A stretch of 35,924 nt of DNA from Balneolaceae bacterium UBA3186 (GCA_002364085.1 DEXK01000014.1:165516-201439), one strand, 5' to 3'. Positions 8,235 through 16,510 are shown, numbered from the stretch's first letter. Notes: generated by a model from the sequence alone, not told the origin. A program made the numbers and translations.

Positions 8235-11200
8235 ATGGGGTCTAAGCTAGTCGTACTAACAGCATTTTTTTTATTCATTTCAACACGGATACAAGCACAG
8301 ATCATATATCCTGATAGTGCTACTGTTCAGCTCGGTACGGATGAATTATTTTGGGATTTTGATACCAGGAAAACAGATGTAACCCCTAATGTTTCTTATG
8401 GACCTGATGGAGGTGTTACTGTTTTTTCAAGAAACGACAGTGTATTTATGAGATTCGGCGCACCGGAATACACGATCGTATATAAAGCTAAAACTTTAAA
8501 TGATCTGAAGGGAGGCGGGAATTATGAAGTGGTATCAGCAGGAGAAACGGCAGGCAATTATCCCGGGAGTAATGATCCGAATCCAGGAAATTTTGATTAT
8601 AAGATATGGCCATCAGCTAATGGGAACACAGGTGCAAATAGCTTTTTAGGTAATGATGGGAACTTATATCGTGTACAGTACCAAGAATTTCTAGGCTGGG
8701 AAATCGACAGTTTAGTAACAAACAATATCTGTCCTGATCCTAATGTAGTAACATCATTGGAAGGTGGACTTGAAAAATGCTGGTATAACGGATTTGTACT
8801 TACTAAATCTACAGATGGCGGAGATACATGGGCATTAGCGAGTTCAGATCAGGACAATTATGTAGTAGCATCCAGCCCTTATAAGCTTCAGGAACAAAAC
8901 AATACTACCAGACATGGAGTTTTTCCATGGAATAATGCAGATTCTTTTTCGCGCGTTTTCAAAGTGGGAAGTTATTATTATTTCCCGGTGCAGTTTTGGA
9001 CTCAAGACGGGCAAATAAGTACGATAATGAGAACGGATGATATTTCTAACGCTTCAAGTTGGAGATATTGGGATGGAAGTGATTTTACAATTCCCAATGT
9101 AAACCCATATTACGATGTAATTACCGATCCCGAATCACATCTTCCTCCACCCATCGAGAATAGCGGATACCTACATTTTAATGATGCAAAGGCAACTGTA
9201 GAAGGTATTACCTATAGCAGCTATTTCGGAAAATATATTCGAACTCAAATAAGAGCATACAATAGTAACCCGGAGATTATTCCAGGTGTATATTTTCATC
9301 TTTCTGATGATGGTTTTAATTGGTCGGGTCCTCAATTATTATATAGACTATCAAATGCAAGTGAGCTGAATAATGGAGTAGAGTTAGGTGGTAGATCAGA
9401 AAATTTTGCTTATCCGGTATTAGTAGATCAAACAAACCCGGGATCAGATACTCTAGGGCAATCTGCATGGTTATTTTATGTGACTTTTAACCCCGCAAAT
9501 ACAGGTAATGCTGATAGAAATATTCGAAGGGTTCAAGTTGATTTTGCGACCCACTCGGTTACCGGATTTACTGTAACTCATACAAATCTAAACCTTCCTG
9601 AAGATGCAAATCCCGGTGATGGATATTGTGACAATGGTTATGGCAGATGCTCTGTAATCACAGCTATTAACGAGTCCAATCAAAGACCACCATGGGTAGC
9701 TGCATCAGAAGAATTAGTTATAGAATTCGGGAACTCATTAAGTGGTGTGATTACAGAAGATTATGCTTCTACAGTTACAAAGAAAATTGTTATAGATGGA
9801 ACTACGCACTCTTCCTACGTTGCAAATACTAATGCCCCCACTGAAGGCTGGAATGCGACTTTACCGTTTGAAATAGAAAGTGGGTTAAACTTTCAAGGTT
9901 CCGGACACTTAGTGAAAGGAGTTCATATTTCAAGCATTTCAGTAGGAAGTGAAAGCGATACTTCTGCAGTCAGAATTATAGGATCAAGGATCGATACACT
10001 GAATTTATATGGTACAACTGAAACACCATCAGTAATAGGTGGTCAGTTATCATCCGAAGCAAATTTATTGGGATCAGTCACCATGTTTGGTAACGCTGAC
10101 ACTCTTACCGGAAATCTAATTGGAATGGATGGAACCGGATCTGCGATAATAGATCCCGGAGTCGCTTTTATAACGATTCAAAATGCAGGAAATGTTATAA
10201 GCAATAATGTAATGGGAAATACAAATTATCGTGGAATTAACATATCTAATGGTGATGGAAACCTTATTACAAATAATGTAATTGGTTTTGCACCTTGGGA
10301 TGGTAGCGACAAAGGTACAGGCGGAGCAGGGATTTCTGTTGGTTCTTCAAACAACACTATTTCAGGAAATGTGATTGGCTTTACAAAAGGCGAAGCAGCA
10401 ATCTATATGGATAATCAATCCGGGAATACGATTGCAGGAAATTATATCGGAGTTGATCAATCAGGAAACGATAGAGGAAATTCGGTTGCCGGAATTTGGT
10501 TGGCTGGAGGTTCCTCAAATAATATCATAGGAACAAGTGATGGTAGTAGCCCTAATACTATTGCCAATAATACCGGCGCTGGTGTAGACTTTAATGTCGC
10601 CACAGGTTCAGGGAACACGGTTACAGGAAACTTGATATTCAACAATGAAGGTGGGGCCATAGCTAATTATTCTCACATTCAAATTGCAGAACCTCCCAAA
10701 GTGTATTCCGTATTTAAAAATTCTAGTGCAGACTCTTTATTTCTTTACTTCACAGATATAGATACGCTTATTGAAAATGGCAACAACCGGGTAGAATTAT
10801 TTCTGACGTCAGATTCCGCCTCAGAAGGACAAGGAAATGAATATTTAGGTGGCTTCGATATAGATATTCAAACATCCCCGGAAATGGAAATAGTGTTGCC
10901 GAATGGAATTGACTTCAGCACATATCCTAAGCTTTCACTTACAGTTACGGGATCTAATGGGAATACTAGTTATTATTCGACTCCAAGGAATGTACTTGAC
11001 CCAACTCAAACTCCGATAGTATCATTTAGCAGAGATACTATTTCTACAATTCATAACGATCAGACTCGAATAGAAGGTGTAGAAGTGAAGTTATACAACA
11101 CTGGGAATGAAAACCTGGATTGGTTTTTTGATAATGAACAAGCCTGGGCCTTTACTGAGCCAAATAATGGGATTTTAGCTGCCGGTGACTCTGTTACAAT

Positions 11201-12266
11201 TGGAATTACTCTCGACAGCCGGGATTTTTCTGAAACAGATTTATTGAGTGATGTTTTCGAACTAAAATCTAACTATGTGAATAATCCAATAGTGGAATTA
11301 CCGGTGGAGATTGATTTATCCTCTATTTCAGCGGAACCAATGATTTCATTCGGAATGGACACATTAAATTTAACTTATCAAAAGGAACCCGGTAATAAAG
11401 TTTATACTGAATCTTTCTATATGCATAATTTAGGTGTATCGGGATTAGCCTGGAGATTATCGAAGAACCAGCCATGGATGGGAAATATAAATCCAATTAG
11501 TGGAACTCTATCTGAAAATGATAGCGTTGAAGTTTCAATGGATATTTCAATAAACGGAGGTATGCAAACGGGTATTTACCAGGGAATTTTAGTAGCGTTT
11601 GGAAGTTATGGTGGAGGAAGTGAAACAGCTTTTGAACTATTCGTGACTTTAGAATTAATTGATGATATCCCACCACCTTTAGAGCCCACAATTCAAATTA
11701 TGGGTGAAGATAGTTTGAGCATCTCAGTTGATTCAATACAAGTTCAATTTGAAGTGGCTAATTTTATTGTTGGCCCAAATCCAGAAACCTCAAATGGGAA
11801 AGTAAAAGTATTTCTTAATGATGAAGAATTGTTACAACGTACTTCAACGGATGCGTTTTATGTTCATAATTTACAAGAAGGGTTAAACAGCATAATTCTG
11901 CAATTATTTAAACATGATAATATGGCTGTAATAAGTGCAAGTGATACTCTTTGGGTTGATGTAAGCCAATTAGTATCTAACAATGAAGAAAGTGTAATTC
12001 CCAATGGCTTTGCGCTTTCTCAAAATTATCCTAACCCTTTCAATCCAAGTACTTTAATTCGATATGATATTCCAGTGGCATCAAAAGTAGAGATTTCTGT
12101 ATATGACGCATTAGGCAGAAGGGTCTCAGTACTATTAGATGCTTATAAATCTCCCGGAAGTTATGATTTAAGATTTGATGCCTCAGGTTTAAACAGCGGG
12201 ATATATTTTTATAGAATTGAAGCGGGTGGATTTGTGAAAACCAGAAAGATGACTCTAATAAAATAA
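8235..12266 (+). CDS. large type IX-secreted beta-helix protein
   Basis: A 1343-residue surface or secreted protein. Residues 1-22 are a signal peptide ending RIQAQ. Residues about 25-440 have a sialidase-like propeller character, with an Asp-box-like TKSTDGGDTW. Near residue 461 is DGYCDNGYGRCSVITAINES, a degenerate form of the CSLREAI motif that opens many beta-helix exoproteins. Residues about 470-820 form a right-handed parallel beta-helix rich in N-x-I-x-x-N-x-I-G patterns. Two BACON/Ig-like modules follow (about 930-1035 and 1038-1140), then another beta-sandwich. Residues about 1257-1343 are a type IX sorting domain: FALSQNYPNPFNPST, then VYDALGRRV and a final GGFVKTRKMTLIK. GAGGG at 8225-8229 supports the start. 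It probably acts as a carbohydrate-binding, adhesive or degradative exoprotein; no catalytic residues are claimed. Confidence 0.87.
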   Translation: MGSKLVVLTAFFLFISTRIQAQIIYPDSATVQLGTDELFWDFDTRKTDVTPNVSYGPDGGVTVFSRNDSVFMRFGAPEYTIVYKAKTLNDLKGGGNYEVVSAGETAGNYPGSNDPNPGNFDYKIWPSANGNTGANSFLGNDGNLYRVQYQEFLGWEIDSLVTNNICPDPNVVTSLEGGLEKCWYNGFVLTKSTDGGDTWALASSDQDNYVVASSPYKLQEQNNTTRHGVFPWNNADSFSRVFKVGSYYYFPVQFWTQDGQISTIMRTDDISNASSWRYWDGSDFTIPNVNPYYDVITDPESHLPPPIENSGYLHFNDAKATVEGITYSSYFGKYIRTQIRAYNSNPEIIPGVYFHLSDDGFNWSGPQLLYRLSNASELNNGVELGGRSENFAYPVLVDQTNPGSDTLGQSAWLFYVTFNPANTGNADRNIRRVQVDFATHSVTGFTVTHTNLNLPEDANPGDGYCDNGYGRCSVITAINESNQRPPWVAASEELVIEFGNSLSGVITEDYASTVTKKIVIDGTTHSSYVANTNAPTEGWNATLPFEIESGLNFQGSGHLVKGVHISSISVGSESDTSAVRIIGSRIDTLNLYGTTETPSVIGGQLSSEANLLGSVTMFGNADTLTGNLIGMDGTGSAIIDPGVAFITIQNAGNVISNNVMGNTNYRGINISNGDGNLITNNVIGFAPWDGSDKGTGGAGISVGSSNNTISGNVIGFTKGEAAIYMDNQSGNTIAGNYIGVDQSGNDRGNSVAGIWLAGGSSNNIIGTSDGSSPNTIANNTGAGVDFNVATGSGNTVTGNLIFNNEGGAIANYSHIQIAEPPKVYSVFKNSSADSLFLYFTDIDTLIENGNNRVELFLTSDSASEGQGNEYLGGFDIDIQTSPEMEIVLPNGIDFSTYPKLSLTVTGSNGNTSYYSTPRNVLDPTQTPIVSFSRDTISTIHNDQTRIEGVEVKLYNTGNENLDWFFDNEQAWAFTEPNNGILAAGDSVTIGITLDSRDFSETDLLSDVFELKSNYVNNPIVELPVEIDLSSISAEPMISFGMDTLNLTYQKEPGNKVYTESFYMHNLGVSGLAWRLSKNQPWMGNINPISGTLSENDSVEVSMDISINGGMQTGIYQGILVAFGSYGGGSETAFELFVTLELIDDIPPPLEPTIQIMGEDSLSISVDSIQVQFEVANFIVGPNPETSNGKVKVFLNDEELLQRTSTDAFYVHNLQEGLNSIILQLFKHDNMAVISASDTLWVDVSQLVSNNEESVIPNGFALSQNYPNPFNPSTLIRYDIPVASKVEISVYDALGRRVSVLLDAYKSPGSYDLRFDASGLNSGIYFYRIEAGGFVKTRKMTLIK

Positions 12267-12344
12267 GCCATTAGTACAATAACTTGCAAAATTCACAATC
12301 TCTGCTTAATTGTAAAGTACACTAACAATTTACCGGAGTAAGCT

Positions 12345-12788
12345 ATGCTTGTTAAAAATCTTCTTCAAAAAAAAGGGAAGGAAATCTATTCTGTAAATCC
12401 TGATAATTCCGTTTATCAGGCAATTGAAAAGATGGCTGAGTTGGACATCGGAGCGCTGGTTGTAATGAGTAATGATGTTCTGAAGGGAATTATTTCAGAG
12501 AGAGATTATCGTAATAAAGTAATTCTAAAAGGAAGAGCTTCCAGAACTACAGCTGTAAAACAGATAATGTCAGACAAAGTGATATGCGTAACTCCTGATG
12601 ATTCAGTGAATCTGTGTATGCAGTTAATGACAAACAAAAGAATCCGCCATTTACCGGTTTTAGAAGATGAAAAACTTGTAGGAGTTATTTCTATAGGGGA
12701 TGTGGTAAAATCAGTTATCGAAAATCAAAAAAACGAAATTGATTCATTGAGAGATTATATTACTAGCGGTAGCGGGTATCCGGGGTAG
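12345..12788 (+). CDS. CBS-pair protein
   Basis: A 147-residue protein made almost only of two CBS domains, at about residues 10-60 (VNPDNSVYQAIEKM, then GIISERDYRNKVI) and 70-130 (VTPDDSVNLCMQLM, then GVISIGDVVKSVI). Such stand-alone pairs bind adenine nucleotides and sense energy state or regulate a partner enzyme. The partner cannot be told from the context: the gene upstream codes for a secreted protein and the gene downstream is the DUF559 cassette. A GGAG at 12335-12338, six bases before the ATG, supports the start. There is no signal peptide or membrane segment. The short C-terminal tail (SGSGYPG) is probably disordered. It lies just before the repeat island. Confidence 0.88.
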   Translation: MLVKNLLQKKGKEIYSVNPDNSVYQAIEKMAELDIGALVVMSNDVLKGIISERDYRNKVILKGRASRTTAVKQIMSDKVICVTPDDSVNLCMQLMTNKRIRHLPVLEDEKLVGVISIGDVVKSVIENQKNEIDSLRDYITSGSGYPG

Positions 12789-12813
12789 ATTTCGTATTTA
12801 AATTCGAGCTCGT

Positions 12814-12978
12814 AACCAAATCTCCCCTTGAAGGGAGACGATCATCCAAACAGTTCTTTGGATGATCCGAGGGATGTCGTGAGGTTTATGAGTAAGTAAA
12901 CTTTACGATATCTCCATTCCGACATCCCCCGCAAAATCTCTGGACGAGATTCTGAGCCCCCTTCGAAGGGGGATTTGG
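12814..12978 (+). repeat. 163-bp structured repeat, copy A (upstream of DUF559 gene)
   Basis: First of two nearly identical direct repeats (the other is at 13417-13578). From left to right it contains a left end AAATCTCCCCTTGAAGGGAG; a perfect 11-bp hairpin GATCATCCAAA/TTTGGATGATC with a 6-nt loop; a stem CGAGGGATGTCG pairing 11 of 12 positions with CGACATCCCCCG about 40 bp on; a small hairpin AATCTC/GAGATT; and a right end CCCCCTTCGAAGGGGGATTT that is itself a palindrome and is the inverted counterpart of the left end. In this copy the terminal inversion extends to CCAAATC/GATTTGG. The overall plan is cloverleaf-like. Confidence 0.92.
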
Positions 12979-13031
12979 ATGCTTTTTATAAAATTTTGTA
13001 AGGAATTACTTCCGAACCTGTCTTATTTGAT

Positions 13032-13406
13032 ATGGAAAGGAATACCATCATACCTTACGATCCGGGATTAAGAAGGAGAGCCAGAGAGTTAAGAAATAAT
13101 TCTACATTGGGAGAAGTATTACTTTGGAAACAGATAAAGGGGAAACAATTAAAAGTAGGATTTCATAGGCAAGTACCGATCAGTCATTTCATAGTAGATT
13201 TTTATTGCCATGAAATCATGTTAGCAATCGAAGTTGACGGAAGCATTCACAATACCATTCAACAAAAAACCAAAGACATCGAACGCCAATATCACCTGGA
13301 AGAACTCGGAGTTCATTTTATAAGAATTAATGACGCTGATATAAAAAGGAATATGGATTCTGTAATTCGATTTCTGAAACATCGAATTGATGAGTTAACC
13401 AACTAA
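13032..13406 (+). CDS. DUF559 PD-(D/E)XK nuclease-like protein
   Basis: A 124-residue protein of the DUF559 family, which belongs to the PD-(D/E)XK/Vsr-like nuclease fold. Visible signatures are the N-terminal RARELRNNSTLGEVLLW (conserved Glu28), FHRQVPISHFIVDFYC (Asp56), LAIEVDGSIH (Glu67, Asp69, His73) and the C-terminal strand-helix GVHFIRINDADIKRNMDSVI. Acidic residues at 28, 56, 67 and 69 are candidate metal ligands. No DNA-binding domain, signal peptide or partner gene is present. The gene lies between two 163-bp structured repeats in direct orientation, 54 bp after copy A and 10 bp before copy B. The family call is strong. Its role is unknown: it could be a repeat-linked mobilising nuclease, a solitary repair or restriction-type nuclease, or a selfish gene. 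The reading frame is intact. Confidence 0.87.
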   Translation: MERNTIIPYDPGLRRRARELRNNSTLGEVLLWKQIKGKQLKVGFHRQVPISHFIVDFYCHEIMLAIEVDGSIHNTIQQKTKDIERQYHLEELGVHFIRINDADIKRNMDSVIRFLKHRIDELTN

Positions 13407-13416
13407 ATAAAAGAGA

Positions 13417-13578
13417 AACCAAATCTCCCTTCGAAGGGAGACGATCATCCAAACAGTTCTTTGGATGATCCGAGGGATGTCGTGAGGTTTATGAGTTAGT
13501 AAACTTTACGATATCTCCGTTCTGACATCCCCCGCAAAATCTCTGGACGAGATTTTGAGCCCCTTCGAAGGGGGATTT
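13417..13578 (+). repeat. 163-bp structured repeat, copy B (downstream of DUF559 gene)
   Basis: Second direct copy, at an offset of 603 bp from copy A, differing by six substitutions and one deleted C (about 96% identity by eye). Here the left end is the perfect palindrome CTCCCTTCGAAGGGAG, and the small right hairpin is a perfect 8-bp stem AAAATCTC/GAGATTTT; the right end has lost one C (CCCCTTCGAAGGGGG). The 11-bp GATCATCCAAA hairpin is unchanged. Similarity stops at the AACC and GGGGGATTT borders; flanking DNA is unrelated to that of copy A. Confidence 0.92.
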
Positions 13579-13660
13579 ATATATTCAATAAATTTGGAAG
13601 TTCTCAAAATTCCACCCTTCAAAACTCCTTAACTCTCCGTACATTTGGGTTCTTTCTCAA

Positions 13661-13740
13661 AAGTCATTCTGAGGATACTTCCGAAGAATCTTCACATACG
13701 GATTAATGTGCAGATCTTTCGCTGCCGCTCTGGATGACTT
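13661..13740. repeat. 80-bp palindromic intergenic element (AAGTCATTCTGAG type)
   Basis: An imperfect inverted repeat with arms 13661-13697 and 13706-13740 around an 8-nt centre. The left arm reads AAGTCATTCTGAG, then CGAAGAATCT, then CACAT; the complement of the right arm reads AAGTCATCCAGAG, then CGAAAGATCT, then CACAT. The extreme ends are AAGTCAT/ATGACTT. This TCATTCTGAG/GAAGAATCT pattern is one I recognise as a widespread intergenic repeat in Bacteroidota and neighbours. It lies 24 bp before the ettA start codon and is unrelated in sequence to the DUF559-flanking repeats. The region from the CBS gene to ettA is therefore filled with repeats and the DUF559 gene; bases 13579-13660 show nothing else. 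Confidence 0.8.
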
Positions 13741-13764
13741 AATACATAACAAACTACAAGTACA

Positions 13765-15435
13765 GTGAGCGATCAAAAAATAATTTTTTCGATGGTGGGC
13801 GTAAGCAAAGTCCACAAACCAAATAAAACCGTTTTAAAAGATATTTACCTTTCATTTTTCTATGGCGCCAAGATCGGTGTTTTGGGATTAAACGGAGCAG
13901 GTAAATCTACTTTATTACGATTGATCGCAGGTGTAGATCAGGATTATCAGGGAGAGATCAGTTCTCAAAAAGGAATTACGTTTGGATATCTGGAACAAGA
14001 GCCAAAACTGGACCCGGAAAAGACAGTCAAAGAGATTGTTGAAGAAGGTGTTCAGGAAACGGTTGATCTCATCAATGAATACGAAGCAGTGAACGCTGCT
14101 TTTGGTGATCCGGATGCAGATTTTGATGCACTCATAGCAAAACAAGCTAAACTTCAGGAAAAGATCGATCAAATCGATGCCTGGGATCTGGATGCAAAAC
14201 TCAATCAAGCAATGGATGCACTTCGCTGTCCTCCGGGCGATACTTCGGTGAAAGTACTTTCCGGTGGTGAAGCTCGTCGTGTGGCGCTGTGTAGATTGTT
14301 GCTCAAAAAACCAGATGTATTGTTACTGGATGAGCCAACGAACCACTTGGATGCTGAATCGGTAGGTTGGTTAGAGCAACATTTAGCTCGCTATGAAGGA
14401 ACGGTAATTGCTGTAACGCATGATCGTTATTTCTTAGATAATGTTGCAGGATGGATTCTGGAACTGGATAGAGGGGAAGGAATTCCGTTCAAAGGAAACT
14501 ATACTTCTTGGTTGGAGCAGAAATCGGAACGACTCCGTCAGGAAGAGAAGCAGGAATCAAATCGACAGAAAACATTACAGCAGGAATTGGAATGGATTCG
14601 TCAAAACCCGAAGGGGAGAAGAGCCAAGAGTAAAGCTCGTATCAATTCTTACGAAGAGTTATTGGCAAAAGATCAGGAAAAGCGAAATGATGATATGCAA
14701 ATCGTGATTCCTGCCGGGCCCCGTTTAGGAACTAAAGTAATTGTTGCCGAAGGTGTTGCGAAAGGATACGGAGATAAGCTGCTTGTTGAGGACATGGAAT
14801 TTCAATTACCTCCGGGTGGGATTGTCGGAGTGGTTGGTCCAAACGGTGCAGGTAAAACGACTTTGTTCAAAATGATCATTGGGGAAGAACAACCCGATTC
14901 AGGGAAACTGGAAATTGGTGAGACGGTAGAATTGGGCTATGTAGATCAAAAGCGTCCGTTAGATCCAAGTAAGACTATTTGGGAAGAAATTTCAGGTGGA
15001 CACGAAATCCTGAAACTCGGAAACAGAGAAGTCAACTCCAGAGCATATGTTGCGAGATTCAATTTCAGTGGAAGTGATCAGCAAAAGAAGACAAGCCAAA
15101 TTTCGGGTGGAGAGAGAAATCGTGTTCATTTAGCCAAAATGTTGAAAGAAGGCGCAAATGTACTTCTGCTTGATGAGCCGACCAACGATCTGGATGTAAA
15201 TACGCTTCGTGCTTTGGAAGAAGCTCTGCTTGAATTTGCCGGTTGTGCGGTTGTTATTTCGCATGATAGATGGTTCTTAGATCGCGTTGCTACTCATATT
15301 TTAGCCTTTGAAGGTAACAGCCAAACATATTGGTTCGAGGGAAATTACGAAGAGTATGAAGCTCATCGCAAAGAACGCTTAGGTATTTCTGAAGATCAGC
15401 CTCAACGCATTCATTACAAGAAGCTTACGAGGTAG
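13765..15435 (+). CDS. ettA: energy-dependent translational throttle protein EttA
   Basis: A 556-residue ABC-F ATPase, essentially the length of EttA (about 555). Two ABC domains are seen: Walker A LGLNGAGKSTLL near residue 40 with LSGGEARRVAL and LLLDEPTNHLDAESV, and GPNGAGKTTLF with ISGGERNRVHL and LLLDEPTNDLD. The N-terminus (FSMVGVSK, then LSFFYGAKIGVLG) and the P-site interaction linker, including NPKGRRAKSKAR, are EttA-like, and there is no C-terminal coiled coil as in Uup. EttA binds the ribosomal E site and gates entry into elongation according to the ADP/ATP ratio. The start is a GTG (13765-13767), which gives the expected N-terminus MSDQKIIFSM; no clear ribosome binding site precedes it. 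It converges on the next gene with a gap of only five bases and no terminator between them. Confidence 0.92.
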   Translation: MSDQKIIFSMVGVSKVHKPNKTVLKDIYLSFFYGAKIGVLGLNGAGKSTLLRLIAGVDQDYQGEISSQKGITFGYLEQEPKLDPEKTVKEIVEEGVQETVDLINEYEAVNAAFGDPDADFDALIAKQAKLQEKIDQIDAWDLDAKLNQAMDALRCPPGDTSVKVLSGGEARRVALCRLLLKKPDVLLLDEPTNHLDAESVGWLEQHLARYEGTVIAVTHDRYFLDNVAGWILELDRGEGIPFKGNYTSWLEQKSERLRQEEKQESNRQKTLQQELEWIRQNPKGRRAKSKARINSYEELLAKDQEKRNDDMQIVIPAGPRLGTKVIVAEGVAKGYGDKLLVEDMEFQLPPGGIVGVVGPNGAGKTTLFKMIIGEEQPDSGKLEIGETVELGYVDQKRPLDPSKTIWEEISGGHEILKLGNREVNSRAYVARFNFSGSDQQKKTSQISGGERNRVHLAKMLKEGANVLLLDEPTNDLDVNTLRALEEALLEFAGCAVVISHDRWFLDRVATHILAFEGNSQTYWFEGNYEEYEAHRKERLGISEDQPQRIHYKKLTR

Positions 15436-15440
15436 ACAGG

Positions 15441-16445
15441 TTATTTGGGTGAAAAAGATAAAGCACTTGCAATAGCATTAACGCTCGTGCTATATCCAGC
15501 TCCAAAACCTATCCATCTTTTATTGTGATAGTCCCAAAGTTTCTGTGACTCCCCAAAGGCATAGTCTGCACCTATAAATGCTCCTACACTAAAATTTCTA
15601 ATATTAAAAGTAAATCCAACTCCATAGGAAAGAACGGCTGTACTTCTGGATTCATCGTCTGTTAAAGGAGCCGGTTCAGCTAAGTTTGTGTTTGATTTGG
15701 ATAAATTTATCAGGCTTGGGCCTGCAAAAACTAAAAAGCTTCCACCAAATTTGTATGATTTAGTACCTTCATATTTTCTGTAGTAATAATTAGTATTTCC
15801 AAAATTGAATCCAAAGCTTAGAGAAGCATTAAATTGGCTTTGCATTTTCCCTTCTACAGCAACTGTATCAGCACTTTTTAAACTTGGACGATATTTAAAA
15901 GGAACAGTCTGCCCTGAAAATGAAAAAGCCAAGTATTTGATATTGATCTCATCCAAATTGTCCATTTCAAAATAATATTCCTTATTCAATAAATGTTCAT
16001 TTGAGTCATTTTTCTCTTTAGGGAAGTAGAAATTTACGTTAATTTTATTAAGCTCTGTGGAAGAAGAACTGGGTGTCAATTTTACTTTACAACCATTAAG
16101 AATCCAGTTTTGTTTTGATAAGTTAAAGTAATAGCAAAGGTTCTTTAGTTGTGATAATGTAAGTTTCTTTGTTACTGTTTTCTTTTGTTTAATAGTTGTG
16201 CCCTTAATAATCTCTTTCGAAATAAAAATGGTGTTATAAGCACCTATTTCATGTATCTCAACAGGAATAAATATCACAGTGTCTTTTGTTACTGTTTTTG
16301 TGATAGTATATGTAGAATCGTAGCTCAACGAATATTTAACAAGGTGCCTGTCAAGTAAGTATTCTCTAAAACTAAACGCATCTTGGGAAATAGTTGGGTA
16401 TGTCAATCCTATCATCAGAGTAATAAGTGCAAATAACTTTTTCAT
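15441..16445 (-). CDS. exported protein, possible outer-membrane beta-barrel
   Basis: A 334-residue protein that I do not assign to a named family. Residues 1-20 are a signal peptide (MKKLFALITLMIGL, then TISQ). The middle (about 30-190) is rich in Thr, Lys and beta-type alternation. From about residue 200 there are alternating aromatic/Gly strands such as SLSFGFNFGN, YKFGGSFLVFAGPSLINL, AVLSYGVGFTFNIRNFSVGAFIGADYAFG and IGFGAGYSTSV, typical of a small outer-membrane barrel. The C-terminal residue is Lys rather than Phe, so insertion by the standard route is not proven. A perfect 10-bp inverted repeat covers the start codon. It is divergent from the lipoprotein gene at 16610 and converges with ettA five bases away. 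Confidence 0.7.
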   Translation of the reverse strand: MKKLFALITLMIGLTYPTISQDAFSFREYLLDRHLVKYSLSYDSTYTITKTVTKDTVIFIPVEIHEIGAYNTIFISKEIIKGTTIKQKKTVTKKLTLSQLKNLCYYFNLSKQNWILNGCKVKLTPSSSSTELNKINVNFYFPKEKNDSNEHLLNKEYYFEMDNLDEINIKYLAFSFSGQTVPFKYRPSLKSADTVAVEGKMQSQFNASLSFGFNFGNTNYYYRKYEGTKSYKFGGSFLVFAGPSLINLSKSNTNLAEPAPLTDDESRSTAVLSYGVGFTFNIRNFSVGAFIGADYAFGESQKLWDYHNKRWIGFGAGYSTSVNAIASALSFSPK

Positions 16446-16472
16446 AGTCTTAATATTTTTATTTAAGACTAT
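16444..16472 (-). promoter_or_regulatory. inverted repeat overlapping the start codon of the 16445 gene
   Basis: ATAGTCTTAA (16444-16453) and TTAAGACTAT (16463-16472) form a perfect 10-bp inverted repeat with a 9-nt spacer. In the minus-strand mRNA the hairpin ends on the first two bases of the ATG and occupies the place of a ribosome binding site. It could be a repressor operator or a translation-blocking hairpin. Confidence 0.6.
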
Positions 16473-16492
16473 TCACTTGCTATACTATTTGC

Positions 16493-16510
16493 ACCACACA
16501 GATATGTGGT
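16493..16510. promoter_or_regulatory. inverted repeat ACCACA-N6-TGTGGT in divergent promoter region
   Basis: A perfect 6-bp inverted repeat with a 6-nt spacer between two divergent genes of unknown function. Its size and position fit a dimeric regulator site, but no regulator is encoded nearby and chance cannot be excluded. Confidence 0.35.

Noticed and set aside
13032..13406. DUF559 protein as a Vsr mismatch endonuclease of a restriction-modification system
   Set aside because: The fold is related, but no DNA methyltransferase or restriction subunit is in the window and the motif order is that of DUF559.
12814..13578. The two 163-bp repeats as a CRISPR array
   Set aside because: There are only two copies, each far longer than a CRISPR repeat, and the spacer between them is an intact protein-coding gene; no cas genes are present.
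13579..13660. Target-site duplication around the DUF559 cassette
   Set aside because: The sequences outside the two outer repeat borders (CGAGCTCGT and ATATATTC) share no direct repeat, so transposition with duplication is not supported from this window.
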